A stretch of DNA of 64,000 nt. It comes from Atriophallophorus winterbourni. Its lineage: Eukaryota; Platyhelminthes; Trematoda; Plagiorchiida; Microphallidae. The notes under the pieces were generated by a model. That model was not told the DNA's origin, ran no database searches, and was given only the letters and a program-made list of their open reading frames with translations. Of this stretch, positions 44,513-56,579 are shown one piece after another (positions within the stretch are counted from its first letter, which is position 1; the number at the start of each line of letters is the position of its first letter). Location: contig JACCGJ010010536.1 of NCBI GenBank assembly GCA_013407085.1, positions 1 to 64,000 on the forward strand, written 5' to 3'. A program made the position numbers and the translations under genes.

Positions 44513-45631
44513 ATGCACAGAAACATTACGGATGCAACACCAATTCCATCGGCATATTTCTTATTGTTTTTACAAATCGTTCTAATGATCTGGACTCTGG
44601 TGGCAAACATTGCAGTTGTGCAATGCATCCTTCGATTCAAAATTCTACGTACAACTTCAAATAGTTTGTTGGTGCATTTGGCGTGCATCGATCTCTTCTG
44701 TGCAGTCCATCTTATGCCATTCACCGCTATTTATGAATTTCTCACGTATTGGCGACCGAAGCGGATAATGTCGGTGGTATATTCCACATTTCTTCTAGTC
44801 ACGTATAACGCATCAATTTGGTCCAATGTATTGATCGCCCTCGATCGGTATATAGCTGTGGCGCATCCACGATTTTACTTTCGCAAAGGAGAAGTTAATT
44901 GCGGTAGAATATTCATTTATATAATTCTCATTTGGAGCGCTGTTTTTGCTTGTTGCCTCTATGCGTTTATCTTGATTCCGGGTAGACTCAATGCAAACAC
45001 AGACTTAAAGCCGGGTAAATCTTTTACTTTATATTATATTGGTTACAAAAATGCTCGCTATGCATTATTCAGAATAATTACCGAGATAATTTTTCCGACT
45101 GTTTTGATTGTAACCTTTTATACTCAAATATTTTATATTTTAAAAAGACAAACGAGCAGATTTCGTGAAGCTTATGGCTGGAAAGCAAATGGCCAAACGT
45201 CGCGGGATATGCAATCTGCTACGACAAGCAATTTCTTGGGAGATGCTAACACTCTAACCGATAGTAATGTAAAAATCGGTCTTAAACAATTTCTGACGAA
45301 TCTCATATTCAGTCGCCTGACTCTTTCTCCACAATCAGGTAAACATTCTAACGAAAAACGCTTTGAAATATCTAGCAGATTTCACAAAAGAGAAACACGA
45401 GCACTCCGAGTTTCCTTGGCTGCTGTAATTGTGTATTTTGTGTCTTGGATGCCAATATCAGTGCTCTATTTCTGCGAATGCTTCGATGTCAAAATTAATT
45501 CGATGTTAGCTGGAAAAATTGTCGTGTGGATAGCCATGATGAATTCTGCATGGAATCCAATCTTGTACTCTTTTTTAAACAAGCAAATAAGAAAACATAT
45601 TTTGAAATGTCCATTCAAGTTGTCGCAATGA
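44513..45631 (+). CDS. Rhodopsin-like GPCR, copy C (intact, 372 aa)
   Basis: Same length and architecture as copy B: N-terminal sequon NIT (4-6), LACIDLF (TM2), LDRYIAVAHP (TM3 end), W141 (TM4), SWMPISVLYF (TM6), AWNPILYSF (TM7) and the tail ending CPFKLSQ. Differences cluster in extracellular loops 1 and 2 (for example RPKRIMSVVY and LKPGKSFTLYYIGY) and in intracellular loop 3, while TM1-2 and TM7 are almost identical. TM4 has CCLYA where copies A and B have CCLP, so the TM4 proline is lost. As in copy B there is no Cys at the TM3 start or in loop 2. The loop changes would fit divergence in ligand recognition; the ligand is unknown. Confidence 0.93.
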   Translation: MHRNITDATPIPSAYFLLFLQIVLMIWTLVANIAVVQCILRFKILRTTSNSLLVHLACIDLFCAVHLMPFTAIYEFLTYWRPKRIMSVVYSTFLLVTYNASIWSNVLIALDRYIAVAHPRFYFRKGEVNCGRIFIYIILIWSAVFACCLYAFILIPGRLNANTDLKPGKSFTLYYIGYKNARYALFRIITEIIFPTVLIVTFYTQIFYILKRQTSRFREAYGWKANGQTSRDMQSATTSNFLGDANTLTDSNVKIGLKQFLTNLIFSRLTLSPQSGKHSNEKRFEISSRFHKRETRALRVSLAAVIVYFVSWMPISVLYFCECFDVKINSMLAGKIVVWIAMMNSAWNPILYSFLNKQIRKHILKCPFKLSQ

Positions 45632-45803
45632 AATTGTTCAAGGATGAACTCCGCCAGAAAAATTACGTATTTTGCAGATCTCCAGATCACATGCGAATAA
45701 CCTTCGAATAAACACCGTTGATTTTATTATTTCCCTGGTTTGTATAATAACATTTGATTTGATGTTCACAGTGTACATTTCTGCTCAAACCCTAATTTCG
45801 ATT

Positions 45804-45809
45804 AATAAA
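45804..45809 (+). terminator. Polyadenylation signal of GPCR copy C
   Basis: AATAAA 173 bp after the stop in the same context as 14,920. A second AATAAA at about 45,707 corresponds to the one near 1,160 in copy A. Confidence 0.5.
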
Positions 45810-46104
45810 GAAAATTATTGTGATGGATTATGGGATTATTTTTTTGAAGGCAATGAATTGATTTGCGGCTATAAATAAAACAATATTAGCAAACAAATTT
45901 TCGACTGAACATTCCCTTCAATTATCAACATTCGGTTATTACAAAATCATTTTATTCTGTCATGTTTAATGTTTTAAATTAATGAATGTGGGAAGGATGC
46001 ATTAGGAGGAGGACATATTAATCTCTTGATGCTTGGAAACATGGCGACGATAGAATCATATTAAAATCAACAGTAGCATGCAACGGAAACTTGTTTATCA
46101 TTAT

Positions 46105-46215
46105 TCCACTGTTTTAAGTGCAGGATGATCTTGATCCTAACGTCTCTACCCGATGAGTACAAGCAGCACGAAATCGGTCCTGGTTTGTGTGATAGTAATA
46201 CATGCAAATGATTAT
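46105..46215 (+). repeat. Hammerhead-like repeat, family 1, single copy (unit C)
   Basis: GATCTTGATCCTAACGTC is followed by CCGATGAGTACAAGCAGCAC and GAAATCGGTCC. CTGATGA has become CCGATGA; helix II is GTAC/GCAC around AAGCA; GAAA is intact. Here helix III CTTGAT/ATCGG can form. Syntenic with 1,855 and 16,800. Confidence 0.55.
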
Positions 46216-46454
46216 TTGAGATTCAAAATTGTCCAGCAGAATATGAAATTGATGTAAATATTTTCATTTTCACGTGTCCAGTAATTAATTGAGTGAGTCT
46301 TCATGGAATAAATATGTTCGTGATAGTGCAATAGAGTAATATCTTCTTTCCTGAAGTAAACTTTCGAGCGCAGTTAAAGAGAGGGAGGCACGTTAGTTGT
46401 ATGTTCACAACTCGATTAGTTCAGAGATTTATTTGAACAAGGTTACGCATTCGT

Positions 46455-49400
46455 ATGTTTCCAAGGTTGTCAAGGCCGGGACGGTTTCGAGTATAAGTTC
46501 CCTATTCCAAATATGCTCCAATGAAGCGCTTCTCATATAGCCTCTGATAACCAAGTCCAACTCATTGCCTGCATGCTTTGTCCTATGTGACCCGGCAAAA
46601 CTAAATCTACTGACAGGAGAAAAGACGAAGGTGGCTGACTGGCGCCTCAAAACCAGCATGTTTCGATCAAGTGGGGTTCGGAAGTCAATGAAGGCCGTTT
46701 ATCTAGGGAAAGGGAAACTCTTATGTAAAAAGTCCACTGCCTTGTGGCACTATCCAATCATGGAAAAGGGTTCATGAGTCAATCTCGAAGAAAAATCCGT
46801 CCCATCTGGCATTCCGACATTTTCTTTAACTTCGTCCTAGCAACGCCTGCGACAGCATCGTTGTCCAAACGTATCATCCTAGCTGTTCCTTTGTGGTACC
46901 GTGGATTAGGAGCACTTGCTGTCAGGGTTTAAAGCTGAGTTCTCAATATGAGTGCTTTGGAGTACCAATCCCACCAATGGAGTGGACACTCCATTCCGCT
47001 TCTGAGGATAATAACACGGTGAGCAGCAGATACTGGTTAAAAGCTATGGCTAAACTGGCGTATATCTCAGCGCCTGGAGCTGCTCCCGATGGTGGCTGAG
47101 ACTTGCAGGTCTCATTGGAGTGCTCTTGCCCACCTCAACATGGGCAGCCGTCAGCCGATAAGGTGCCGTCTGGCCACGGTCCGCTAACCTTACTGGGTGC
47201 ATAATGATCAGGAATCAACCGACAAACAGACTGTATTCCTCCGCACCAGCGAAACGGAATAATAAACAAAAAAGGTCAGTTCTTAAACTATGAATCTGGA
47301 ACTTGCGGTCCATGATTGCAGGGGTTCATGACGAGGTCTAGAATATCAGAGGCAAATAAAAATCAGCTGTGATTAAAAATGAGCTAACATCGCTGAATTT
47401 CGAAGTGGCTGCCTCGCATAAGACGTGATTATTTGACACTGGTATGCAAACAGAAAGAGATTGCACAATATTTGGAAAGGAAGTGGTTTTGATGAGCCTC
47501 GACTGCATGGAGTTGGGTTTGCCTTGCCAAACGACCTACTAAACGCAGCAGAAACAAGCAGCGGTGAGAGCGAACGGATTTGAACTCTAAATCTGAAGTA
47601 CATTACTGGTACCATTACGCTGGTCAACGATTATGCACCGACGCTCCTTTCGACGTCTGCTAAAAGACGCTTTTTATCATAATTTCACAACTGTTCTCAA
47701 AAACGTGCCACATAAAACTGTGTATTGTTATTGGGACACTGCATTTTTGAAATGTGCACACAGTTCAGTCAATGTGTCAGTAACACAATCTTTCAAAAGA
47801 AGCTACAGAATAAATTCTATTGGAAACATCGTCGTTCTAAGCTTTGGCATCAGCTTGTCCTTATTCTTGTTAGGCGCACTAATATAGGAAGCGTACTTCT
47901 CCACGGATAATATTAAAGCGCAGACTGCAACACTGATCATTCACTGGTTTTTGCAAAACTGATGCTCCTCCAGTTGAGATTTCCCATCACTAAATTGTCA
48001 GCAAATCCAAGGACAGACGTCACTCGCATGTGCGAACTTAATCTAGATTTGCGATTTGCAATCGCTTTCACAGCCATGTTCAACAAAACAACTTCACTCG
48101 AATATGCTTCAGAAATCTGCGAATCGATAAAAAGCTGCATATGCCGAGTCGCACTTTCTACTTACGGTGCGAAGATAGTTCGAACGATCGACATTTTGGA
48201 AGCAAATGCTTCTGAGATGACTGCTTTGTTGGATGAGAAACGGTCAGCATTTATGAGGTTCAAATGTATGCCAAAAGATGAAAAGTTACGACTTCTAAGA
48301 GTAGCTAGAAATAGTGTCCAACAGACTGCGAAACGATGTGCAAATGACTATTGGAATGAAATTAGACTCAGTTTTTAAAACTTTGTGGATACTGGAAATT
48401 TTCACATTATGTAAGATAGGATCAAGAGAGCCATTGGTCCAAACAAACTTATAACGGCTCCCATTACGTCTGTATCTGGTAACCCGATTGTCTTCAAAAC
48501 TCACCAGATGGAAAGATGGGCAGACATCGTCTTCTCTCTCTACTCTAGGGACAGTACGGTTTTACCGCATGTATTTGAAAATGTCGAGTGGTTGATGACA
48601 ATTAAATATCTAGATACCCCCTAATCTTGATGGGCTTTATATGGCAATCGACCGCCTCCAATCATCACTAGTGGAAACTGTAATCTTGAACCGTTACATC
48701 ATTTCACATATCTTGGTTCAACCATTGCGGATAACCTCTCTCTAGATACGGTGATTGATAAGCGGATTGGCAGAGCAGCTGTCATTCCGTCCCGTTTGTT
48801 TTTTCGTGTTTGAGGTAACCGCAAGCCGACAGTAAAGACGAAGATGATGGTGTTCAGCGCGTACGTATTAAATGCTTTACTGTACGGCAGTGAAACCTGA
48901 ACCACCCACGCAAGACACGAACGGAAGCTGAATGCTTTCCATCTACGAAGCATCCGTCGCATCTTGTACATATCATGCATGGAGAGATTGACTGATGCTG
49001 AAGTGCTTTCAAAAGCTGGTCCACAGTGCATGTTCACCCTACTATGACAGCGCTGCCTGCCAGGGCTTGTCCATGTCTACAGAATCTAAAATTGTCGTAT
49101 TCCGAATGATCTAATCTATTTTAAGTTGCAATTAAGAAGTCGACCAGTGGGCAGACCGCACTTGCGGTACGAAGACTTTGGTAAGAACTTGCACTTGACC
49201 GCTCACATTTGAGACATTACGTGAAGCGTTGTATGCAAGCTGTGGAAGAGCAGATACAGCTCTTGGCTGCTGAAGGCAGATCAAACTGTCGGCGTGAAAC
49301 TGACGCCCACAACCGAGTTCTGCCTATGGTTGCAAGCGCTGCGGGAGAGATTGTTCCTCCCGAATCAGACTGCTTTTTCATTCAAAAACCTGTAGAATAT

Positions 49401-49468
49401 GAATATTCTTGAGATTGTGATGTACATCCATGGTCAACATCGAGCGAACGAGGCCAACAAAAACGTAT
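46455..49468 (+). mobile_element. APE-type non-LTR retrotransposon, internally deleted
   Basis: Same family as 17,097-20,429. The flanks show a short duplication (ATTCGTAT at about 46,448 and 49,469), and unit A shows the uninterrupted site near 2,190. The 5' region aligns with the unit B copy (GGCTGACTGGCGCCTCAAAA). Endonuclease remnants lie at 47,620-48,100 (HQLVLILVRRT). The reverse transcriptase core is deleted near 48,650, where the AIDRL region joins directly to the region before the thumb. The thumb and C-terminus run 48,700-49,390. The 3' end has GTACATCCATGGTCAACATC, as in the 61-kb copy. Confidence 0.85.
47962..48378 (+). pseudogene. Endonuclease-RT linker of the non-LTR element
   Basis: A 138-codon frame with RMCELNLDLRFAIAFTAMFN, YASEICESIKSCICRVALST and NDYWNEIRLSF. 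It matches the linker of the unit B copy (RMCEPNLSARFAKAF, ESASENWQSIKSCICRV), in which it is split by a stop. It is part of the polyprotein and has no separate function. Confidence 0.7.
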
Positions 49469-52400
49469 TCGTATACATATTGTTGGGTTTAGCACACATT
49501 CGGAACTGCTTCCGAATGCCAGGTCGCGGATAAGCATACTTGGTAATCGGCTGTAACCACCAAACCGGTCGAGTGCTTGCGTCGTGTTTTTCGAACGTCA
49601 TATACTAATTATTAATAAAATATGACATTAAACAAAAATCAGCCATCGTGGTTTTATTTTAATGCAGAGCACCACTTCAGAATTTGTGACTACATTTTGC
49701 GGCCTCGCGAAAATTTGGTTTTATTTATTATTTGACCATCCTCACTTTTGTGATCGTTTACGAAGCTGATGATACACATCCAAAAACTTATATCTGATCA
49801 GAACGAAGAAATTGAAGCACTCCTTAATTGAATCAGAAAAACAACCTTTGTATGAGAACGAGTGTCACTTAGATTACTTAATCCAGAAATATATATCGTC
49901 AAAAGTAAGATTTCCCTGGAGAAAGCCATCAAGTAATAAAGCTACCATTGTTTCAAAGACTAACTAGAAAAGGATGTAGATCTTCTGTTATTTATGGATA
50001 CATTAAACTGAGCAAAAATTCAGATTATAAGCAAAAAGCACGGAAATTGTATGACAATATTGAAAATGACATCGTAAACGTAAAATCTCAAATATTGTAG
50101 TGGTGGAATCAATATATTAAGTCAACAATCACTAAAATTTCGAGCTCGGCGTACTGTGGATAAATTTAGGAATTTTTGATCGGATTGCCAGCTCAAAAAC
50201 GGTTCAGGATATTCTATATGTGAATGCATTTACTAAATCACTCAAAGAATACCATTTCGGTATGTGTAAGATTTCAATGTGGCACAACGAAATAAAATTG
50301 TGCCCATTTATGTTGGCCATTTGGCGGATTGGGTACGAAGCTGTTCCAAATTGGTTATAAGCAAAATTTCTGGAATTTCGACAGCCGGTGTGTCTACGTA
50401 ATCTTAACAATGAATGGTTCTGTTTTTAAGAAAAAAATAAATTTGATAGAAGTTGAATACAAATGTACACTTGTGCCTATTGCTGAAATGACATTTTAAG
50501 AATGGCATTATTTAAAATAGCCGGTAATTATCCCTAACTTGTTACCAGCTAGAAGGCTGCGTCTAACATTTTGAAAAGCGACAAAAAATGGTGATTACGA
50601 TTTCTCAATGTTTCTATGTACCAACAAAAACGAAGGGTAATATCTGTCGTACAAATTTTCACGGTACCTGGCAAACTTTAGATTTATGTAATGCCTAAAC
50701 ATGCGTGCGAATACCATGAAACACAATGTTAACTTGGTGGTTTCCAAAAGGTATATGGCTACAAAACTCTTTTCGTTGTTATTTCATACAAATGAGAATT
50801 ACAGTTCTTTCGCAACTAACCGCGCTTTGAATCTTCAATCACACCAAATAACAATATTCTACAAACGTTCGGAAACACATTATTTATGTTTTATTGGTAG
50901 AAGACAATAACGAAAAAAGAAATATTACCGCATACTCCATGTACTATTTCATTGAAATCAATCGGTTTTAATGCGTTTGCTGAAATGTGTATTCCATTTT
51001 GCTCTGTATTTTTAAATTTATCACATTATATTTGTCTGAGTTACATACAGTCGGCATTAGTCCATAGTTTGCATAAAGTGGTTTCTGAAGGTTAGATGGT
51101 TCCAGCAATTGAAAATACTACCATGATTCCGCAGTTAACTTTTCGACGAATGTCCAGATACGTTTTAAATGTGGATCTAGTGTAGCGGTCAACACGCGGA
51201 ATTTCCAACCGTATTATTAATTACTTTTGATTGTGGTTTGTCATGTATCTTGCTACTAAATCATAGTCGGAATTTATTGTCAAGATGATGTATCAATACA
51301 TTGCTCACAAATATGAGATTTGAATCCTTTGCAATTAGTTTTCCTGTGGTATCTCATCTCTGTTTTTCTATATCTCTTAGCACATGTTTGTGAGGAAAGA
51401 CTTGGATCGAGATAATCCACGGTTTTTAATGGTCTAAATAACATGAAGCTTAACAATATCCATAAAATGGTGAAAAGTGATGCTTTATGGAACAAAAGAT
51501 CGACTTGTTTGATAATATTTCAAGTCAAGGATGCATTGACTTCGATTATTTGTTTCTCGCCACATACGTAAGTATGCTTCAATTATTCGTGTATAACATT
51601 CAAAGAATTAAAAGATTACACGCCGAATAAGATTATTTTCCACATCGTAGATAATCAGGTCCCTTTCGGTAGTTGACTGATCTAACTTTTCATCGTCCCC
51701 TTTGAAATAATGAATCTCAGAATCCAGGAAGGAGGCCAATATAATATATTTCTGATTGGTACTTAGATTGTGTTCCAGTAGGAACCAGGCTCATTATGCA
51801 CAAACGACATTTGCTAGGATGGATTTTCATGTGTGCTCAGTTAAAATTGCAGCTTTTGGGATTGTTGGGTTCACAAACCCTCACACATACACTCGGAAAA
51901 TGGTTATTTGTCTGACCGCTCTGATATTGAAGACGAATTGAAACAACGGAAATGAGTTAAATAAAATTATACATTGACGCCGCTATTAAATACGATATTT
52001 AAATGGAATCATTGAGGTTTAAAGGCACAATTTAAGTTCGATTTCTAACAAAAACGGAGAAACAGCTCAAAATAACATATTTATCAGGTGACGAAATAAA
52101 CTTAGACCTCGTCACTTCGCTCCAAATCCACACAATGCCACATAAACCAACTTCGGCCGCATCAATAGTTTTACCGCTTTGGTTGTACTTTTGATTGACC
52201 GCGTTATAATGAAACGATCAGCTTGACCAGTGATCACTGTGCGATTTTGTGTTTAAACAACGCGGTTCGTTGTATGGAGCCTTTGCAACTCAGAAATTCA
52301 AGTATAACTTTGTTTAACACGTAATCACTCTTTCATTGCTCACTGAACCTAATCTTACCTGACGATGGCAAGCAGCCAGAACCCAGTAGTTATATGTACA

Positions 52401-52574
52401 TGCAGGGATGCAAACAATACATTTCTTTGAAACAATTTGCTGTTCGTGAAACATGTGTCGATTGTGGACAGTGTTTATTGCTAACGTCTGATATGTCAGG
52501 TGTCGCAACTGCTTACACACGTACCACGCGAAATGTGAAAAATAATTGACGGTAGAGGCGATATCGATCCTAAA
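49469..52574. other. Non-coding duplicated sequence of unit C
   Basis: Collinear with unit A 2,220-3,780 plus 8,927-10,560 and with unit B 20,550-23,090. The Gypsy empty site is at 50,650-50,680. A family 2 hammerhead-like copy lies at about 52,355. No conserved open frame. Confidence 0.7.
52350..52420 (+). repeat. Hammerhead-like repeat, family 2, single copy (unit C)
   Basis: CCTGACGATGGC, AAGCA, GCCAGAACCCAGTAG: helix II TGGC/GCCA is intact and CTGACGA is an allowed core variant, but GAAA has become GAAC. Syntenic with 10,330 and 22,885. Confidence 0.5.
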
Positions 52575-52947
52575 TGATTCGAGGTAATTCAAGGTTTTTA
52601 ATGGCTTAAAAAGCAATAAGCTTAACAACAACCATGGGATGGTAATAATTGAAATTTAAGTGTATAAACAATGTAAGAACATAGATTGAACAGTATATAA
52701 GTGTTCTGAAAAAGAATAATGCCATAAAATTCCGTCTAATATCGTTTTAATGTCATGCAAGCTAGTGGCGTGAGCCACGGTTGAAAGTAAACTGTTGCAC
52801 GTTAAACAGACACGGACAGAGTAAAAATACCTTCTACAGTTCAGGCGGGAATGGGGTACGGCCAGCACATATTCATGGGTCCGATAATTCCCTGTATCCC
52901 TTCACGTGAATAAATCCTGTTAGAGATGGTTCGGGTTATGGAATGTT
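52575..52947 (-). mobile_element. CR1-like 3' end fragment
   Basis: Interrupts the inter-unit homology between CCTAAATGAT and TGATGAAAAC, where units A and B read straight through. The minus strand encodes VPHSRLNCRRYFYSVRVCL, the end of the CR1-like ORF2 (compare SRISCRRYFYCERVCF at 28.3 kb). Strongly 5'-truncated. Confidence 0.8.
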
Positions 52948-53279
52948 TTGATGAAAACAGTACCGGTGTATGCTAAGTCTTTAAACAAAGCCAAACGAGA
53001 GTCTACGTGAGTAAACTAGTGTCAAACACTGCGACTGGAATGATCGAATTTTGAGGTTAGAGCTCAGCAAACAAACATTGAACGCATCGTTTGAAACGTT
53101 AGTTAAAGATCAAAACTCTAGGTTTGCCGGTTCAACTAACGAAACATCGAAACATTTAGTCTGCAATGCCAACCAGACAACATATACTTCTCCGCAGTCC
53201 ATTCCATGCGAACGCTCAGCTGTTATAAATCTGCCGACTAATTTTGCAGAGCGCTCTCCTCACTAAGACTAAGCCTTTA

Positions 53280-54164
53280 TAAAATCTACTGTCACCGTCA
53301 TATCTTAATTAAACGCACCTGACATTAAAACGGTTATGCAGATCGAGACGTCTGCGCATCTGATGGTTCAGCGGAAAACATCTAACTCAAATCCAGAGGT
53401 CACAGCGCACGAGACCGCGAAGAATCTTAGTGTAATCTGTACCAACATATAGGAATCCAAAGAGACACATTTTGTGAATAAACAGTACACAAGATAGAAC
53501 ACTGGTCCAACCACTGTACGATGATAACTTCAGAAGACCTGAGACCTACAGCAGTCGCACGTTTGACTGCCACTCAATCTCTCCACATTTCGGTGAACCA
53601 CGTCTACCTAACATAACACGAAACATTGTTAATGTTCTTTTAAATGCATACATACATGCAATATTCGAATCTACGCGACATAACCTGGTAGGAAAGTAAA
53701 GGATGTATCGAGGTTCGTTATAAGAGCAACGAGCGCAGTTTATTCATTCTATACGTTCCAGAAAAAACCAACGTGAAGAAGGCTTCAATAGAACAAAACT
53801 CGACTAAAACCGGTGAGTCTACATCGCAGAAACGATGGGATCTCCGAAAGAATGTTCTTGTGCGAACCATCAAGATACCCCAGTCATCAATTTACAAAGG
53901 TGATGGTTCACCTCCCTTGAAATTCACTTTCCTAACTAGTGCTAACGAAGACTTTGTCAGACATATTTGGCGAGTACGCAGGAAAAATATCCCAAGCGAC
54001 GTCAGACTGAGCACATTCAAGGCAGTCTCAGAAGCATTTCCTAAAGTATTGCCGTGCAATGACACTGAAAACTCAAACACAGAAGACGTTTTAAAAAACC
54101 ACAAAAATCCGGCACCCATGGGGTCAAACCAATAGACACCACCCACATACCATCTCTACATACC
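53280..54164 (+). mobile_element. CR1-like element, ORF1-like 5' part
   Basis: Begins after the last inter-unit homology (about 53,240). It leads into the 120-codon frame listed next and then, across the RTE insertion, into the endonuclease at 54,946. The start is uncertain. Confidence 0.55.
53773..54135 (+). pseudogene. ORF1-like C-terminal frame of the CR1-like element
   Basis: A 120-codon frame with VRTIKIPQSSIYKGDGSPP, FTFLTSANEDFVRHIWRVRR, IPSDVRLSTFKAVSEAFPKV and TEDVLKNHKNPAPMGSNQ. Its last part recurs at 23,280-23,350 upstream of the other CR1-like copy, which ties it to that element. Function not known; ORF1 proteins of this group bind RNA. I recognise no domain here. Confidence 0.6.
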
Positions 54165-54935
54165 GAATTAACACGCGCAAAACTAAGTATTTTACCACCG
54201 CCACTGGACCTTATCTGTCTTTCAAGATTGGTGGCGAAAACTTGGAGATATTGGACACTTTTCGTTACCTTGGTTAGTCCGTGCTACCGTCAGGCCAAGC
54301 CAAGGATGAGATACCGACCCGTGTACAAGCTGCGCGCAGGGCGTTTTCGCGACTACGTCAAGTTCTATTTAGCCGGAGAGAAATCAACCGACGAACAAAG
54401 CTGCGCGTTTACAGAGAGGCGATCCGCCCAGTTCTCACTTATGGATGCGAGACGTGGCCTGTGTGGGTGGAGGATATGCGGAAACCAAAGGTTTTAGACC
54501 ACTGGTCTCTTCGACGCATCCTTAAGGTTCGATGGGATGAGCGAGTAATGAATAACGAGGTTCGCCACCGTTGTTTTGATATCCCTCTCCTGAGTTCTAT
54601 ATTACGACATCACCGACTGAGATGGTTCGGCCACATCCTGAGACGCTCGGACGATGAACTAAACAGGGTAACACTGTCGCCGACACCCTGCGCAGAATGG
54701 CTTTGTCGTAGCCGAGGACAAGTAAAGATTTGTCTCGCCATTGTGAAATCGGACGTGGAGCTGCTTGGTCTAAGATCGGTTTACGGATGGTGCACGTGGG
54801 ACCGGACCTGGCTTAAAATCTGCGCGGATCTCGCTTCTGGCCGCCGAGCGTGGGTGGCTGCAATCCGTGACGTCAACGAAGCCGACTCATCCTCCAGTAG
54901 AAGATAGTTGCACAAAAGTAAAGTAAGTAACTAAG
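54165..54935 (+). mobile_element. RTE-like retrotransposon 3' fragment with perfect 10-bp target duplication
   Basis: A 771-bp insert flanked by TCTACATACC at 54,155-54,164 and 54,936-54,945. It ends in a short simple tail (AAAGTAAAGTAAGTAACTAAG), as RTE elements do. It contains the last part of ORF2 only. The perfect duplication indicates a fairly recent insertion. Confidence 0.9.
54281..54907 (+). CDS. C-terminal part of RTE-like ORF2 (208 codons, open)
   Basis: ARRAFSRLRQVLFSRREIN, TKLRVYREAIRPVLTYGCET and WSLRRILKVRWDERVMNNEV are followed by RLRWFGHILRRSDDELNR. This is the conserved region after the reverse transcriptase in RTE/SR2-type elements. No endonuclease or RT core is present, so it is a 5'-truncated remnant. 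The frame reaches its stop at 54,907 just before the tail. Relatives: 58,760-59,230 on the minus strand. Confidence 0.85.
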   Translation: MLPSGQAKDEIPTRVQAARRAFSRLRQVLFSRREINRRTKLRVYREAIRPVLTYGCETWPVWVEDMRKPKVLDHWSLRRILKVRWDERVMNNEVRHRCFDIPLLSSILRHHRLRWFGHILRRSDDELNRVTLSPTPCAEWLCRSRGQVKICLAIVKSDVELLGLRSVYGWCTWDRTWLKICADLASGRRAWVAAIRDVNEADSSSSRR

Positions 54936-54945
54936 TCTACATACC

Positions 54946-56065
54946 AAAACCATTATTAATTGTTTGTACACAAATGCGCATTGTTTGTTTAAAAGTAGCT
55001 GAATTAACTCATTTCAGCAATCATTTGTCTACATTTTCGCTGTAACCGAGACCTGGTTCGTTGCTTAGGTGATTGATTGCAATCGGGAAAAACCAAATAT
55101 GAATAAGCTGCTGCGAGAACGCTCGAGAAAAGTTGGCGGAGTAGCTGTGTATTACTACTCTTTCTTATACCCGGTTCGAGCTTGAGGATACCATGTGATG
55201 TGGCTTGCGCCTCGAATCGGGAGAGGAACTCAATTTTGGTGTAATTTACAGCTCGCTCACCTCATCAGACGCCAACAACTAAATTTTGCTAGAAATAATG
55301 CGTAACGATGGAAATCTGAGGGAAATCAAACAGCACCACAGCTGTACTCCAAAAGATTACACCCACAGAAATCACTTGAATACAAATTTCACGGGATGAT
55401 TAATCGCATTAACCTTTACAACCACCTTAATATCTTAACTCGACAGAGAGATTCTGACGATTCTTTAATCGTAGATTTGATTATCACATCAGAAGCAACA
55501 TCAGTTGATTCAGTGCAGTATTATAGTCCTATGGGGTAAGTGACTACCTTGTGTTGTTCTTCGCATTCGTGTACAGCACTTGGAGGGCATCTAATGGCGT
55601 CCAGATCATCAGAATTGTGCATTATTTTGGTCTTACCAAAACACGCAAGATGTTAGAAGAGATGCATCTTGATCTTATGAATTTGGGAAATAACTATTCC
55701 AAGTTTTTAAGATACATCGTTATGCAAATAGGTAAACAATCAGCCTGTACTCAGAAAAGAAATTGTAAAACATTCTGTTTCAAACTCCACATCCGCACCC
55801 GACAGTGTATAGCCATGCGAAATTAGGCATGGTAAATACACAGGATAACTCAAACAGACTTATTCAGAGAACATTTTCGAAATGTCCGAAAAAGCTTAGG
55901 TCCATAATCTGCTAAGTCATGAAATATCACGATTGCATTCTAAAAGACCAGATGTAACGATTTCCTATGATACCCTACACGACCGTAATCAACGCAACTG
56001 AGGTTAAATCGGGAGTTTTTCAATCCAGAGAGCAGACAGATTTAAAGATACTGCCAGGAATACTG
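54946..56065 (+). mobile_element. CR1-like endonuclease region, degenerate
   Basis: Continues the element interrupted by the RTE fragment. VTETWF lies near 55,045. LIVDLIITSEATSVDSVQYY at about 55,475-55,520 and the VSDYLVLFFAF region correspond to 25,040-25,135. Homology to the unit B copy continues to about 56,065 and then stops, so the reverse transcriptase is missing. Confidence 0.75.
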
Positions 56066-56579
56066 CACGAAATTACGGATTATTGTTTATGGTCATATTA
56101 TGTATCCCATCTGCATGCATATTGGTATATGTGGTTAAACATATTGCGAGTGCCAAACTTACACAATAGTGACTTACAAGCACGAATTGTTTACCATTTT
56201 TCCACTGTTCCAAGGCATGCAAATGCTTAGCCTGCGGGCATCCACGTTGAGTGAAAAATGGCACGATACTATACATGGTGTGTGTTTGTGTGAGATAGTA
56301 ATCCTTGCAAATACCGATTTTTGTTCATGGTCTCAAAATCAACCTCTTAAACATGTGTGCGAAAATAAGAGATTGAACATGGAGATGGTACCAAATATAT
56401 TTGAATGTGAATAATTAACGCAACTTCTACAACTAATTAATCATTTTCGGTTATGCAGCTACCATCAAATATATTGCCGTTGTCGGCGTTAATTTCATTA
56501 TTGTTACTACTCGTGAGTGAGACATCTTTGAAAAATATTTCGGTTAAATAAACAAAATCATAAAACGGGTTTCGGTCTT
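56066..56579. other. Non-coding sequence shared with unit B
   Basis: Matches 32,830-33,310. No gene seen. Confidence 0.5.
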
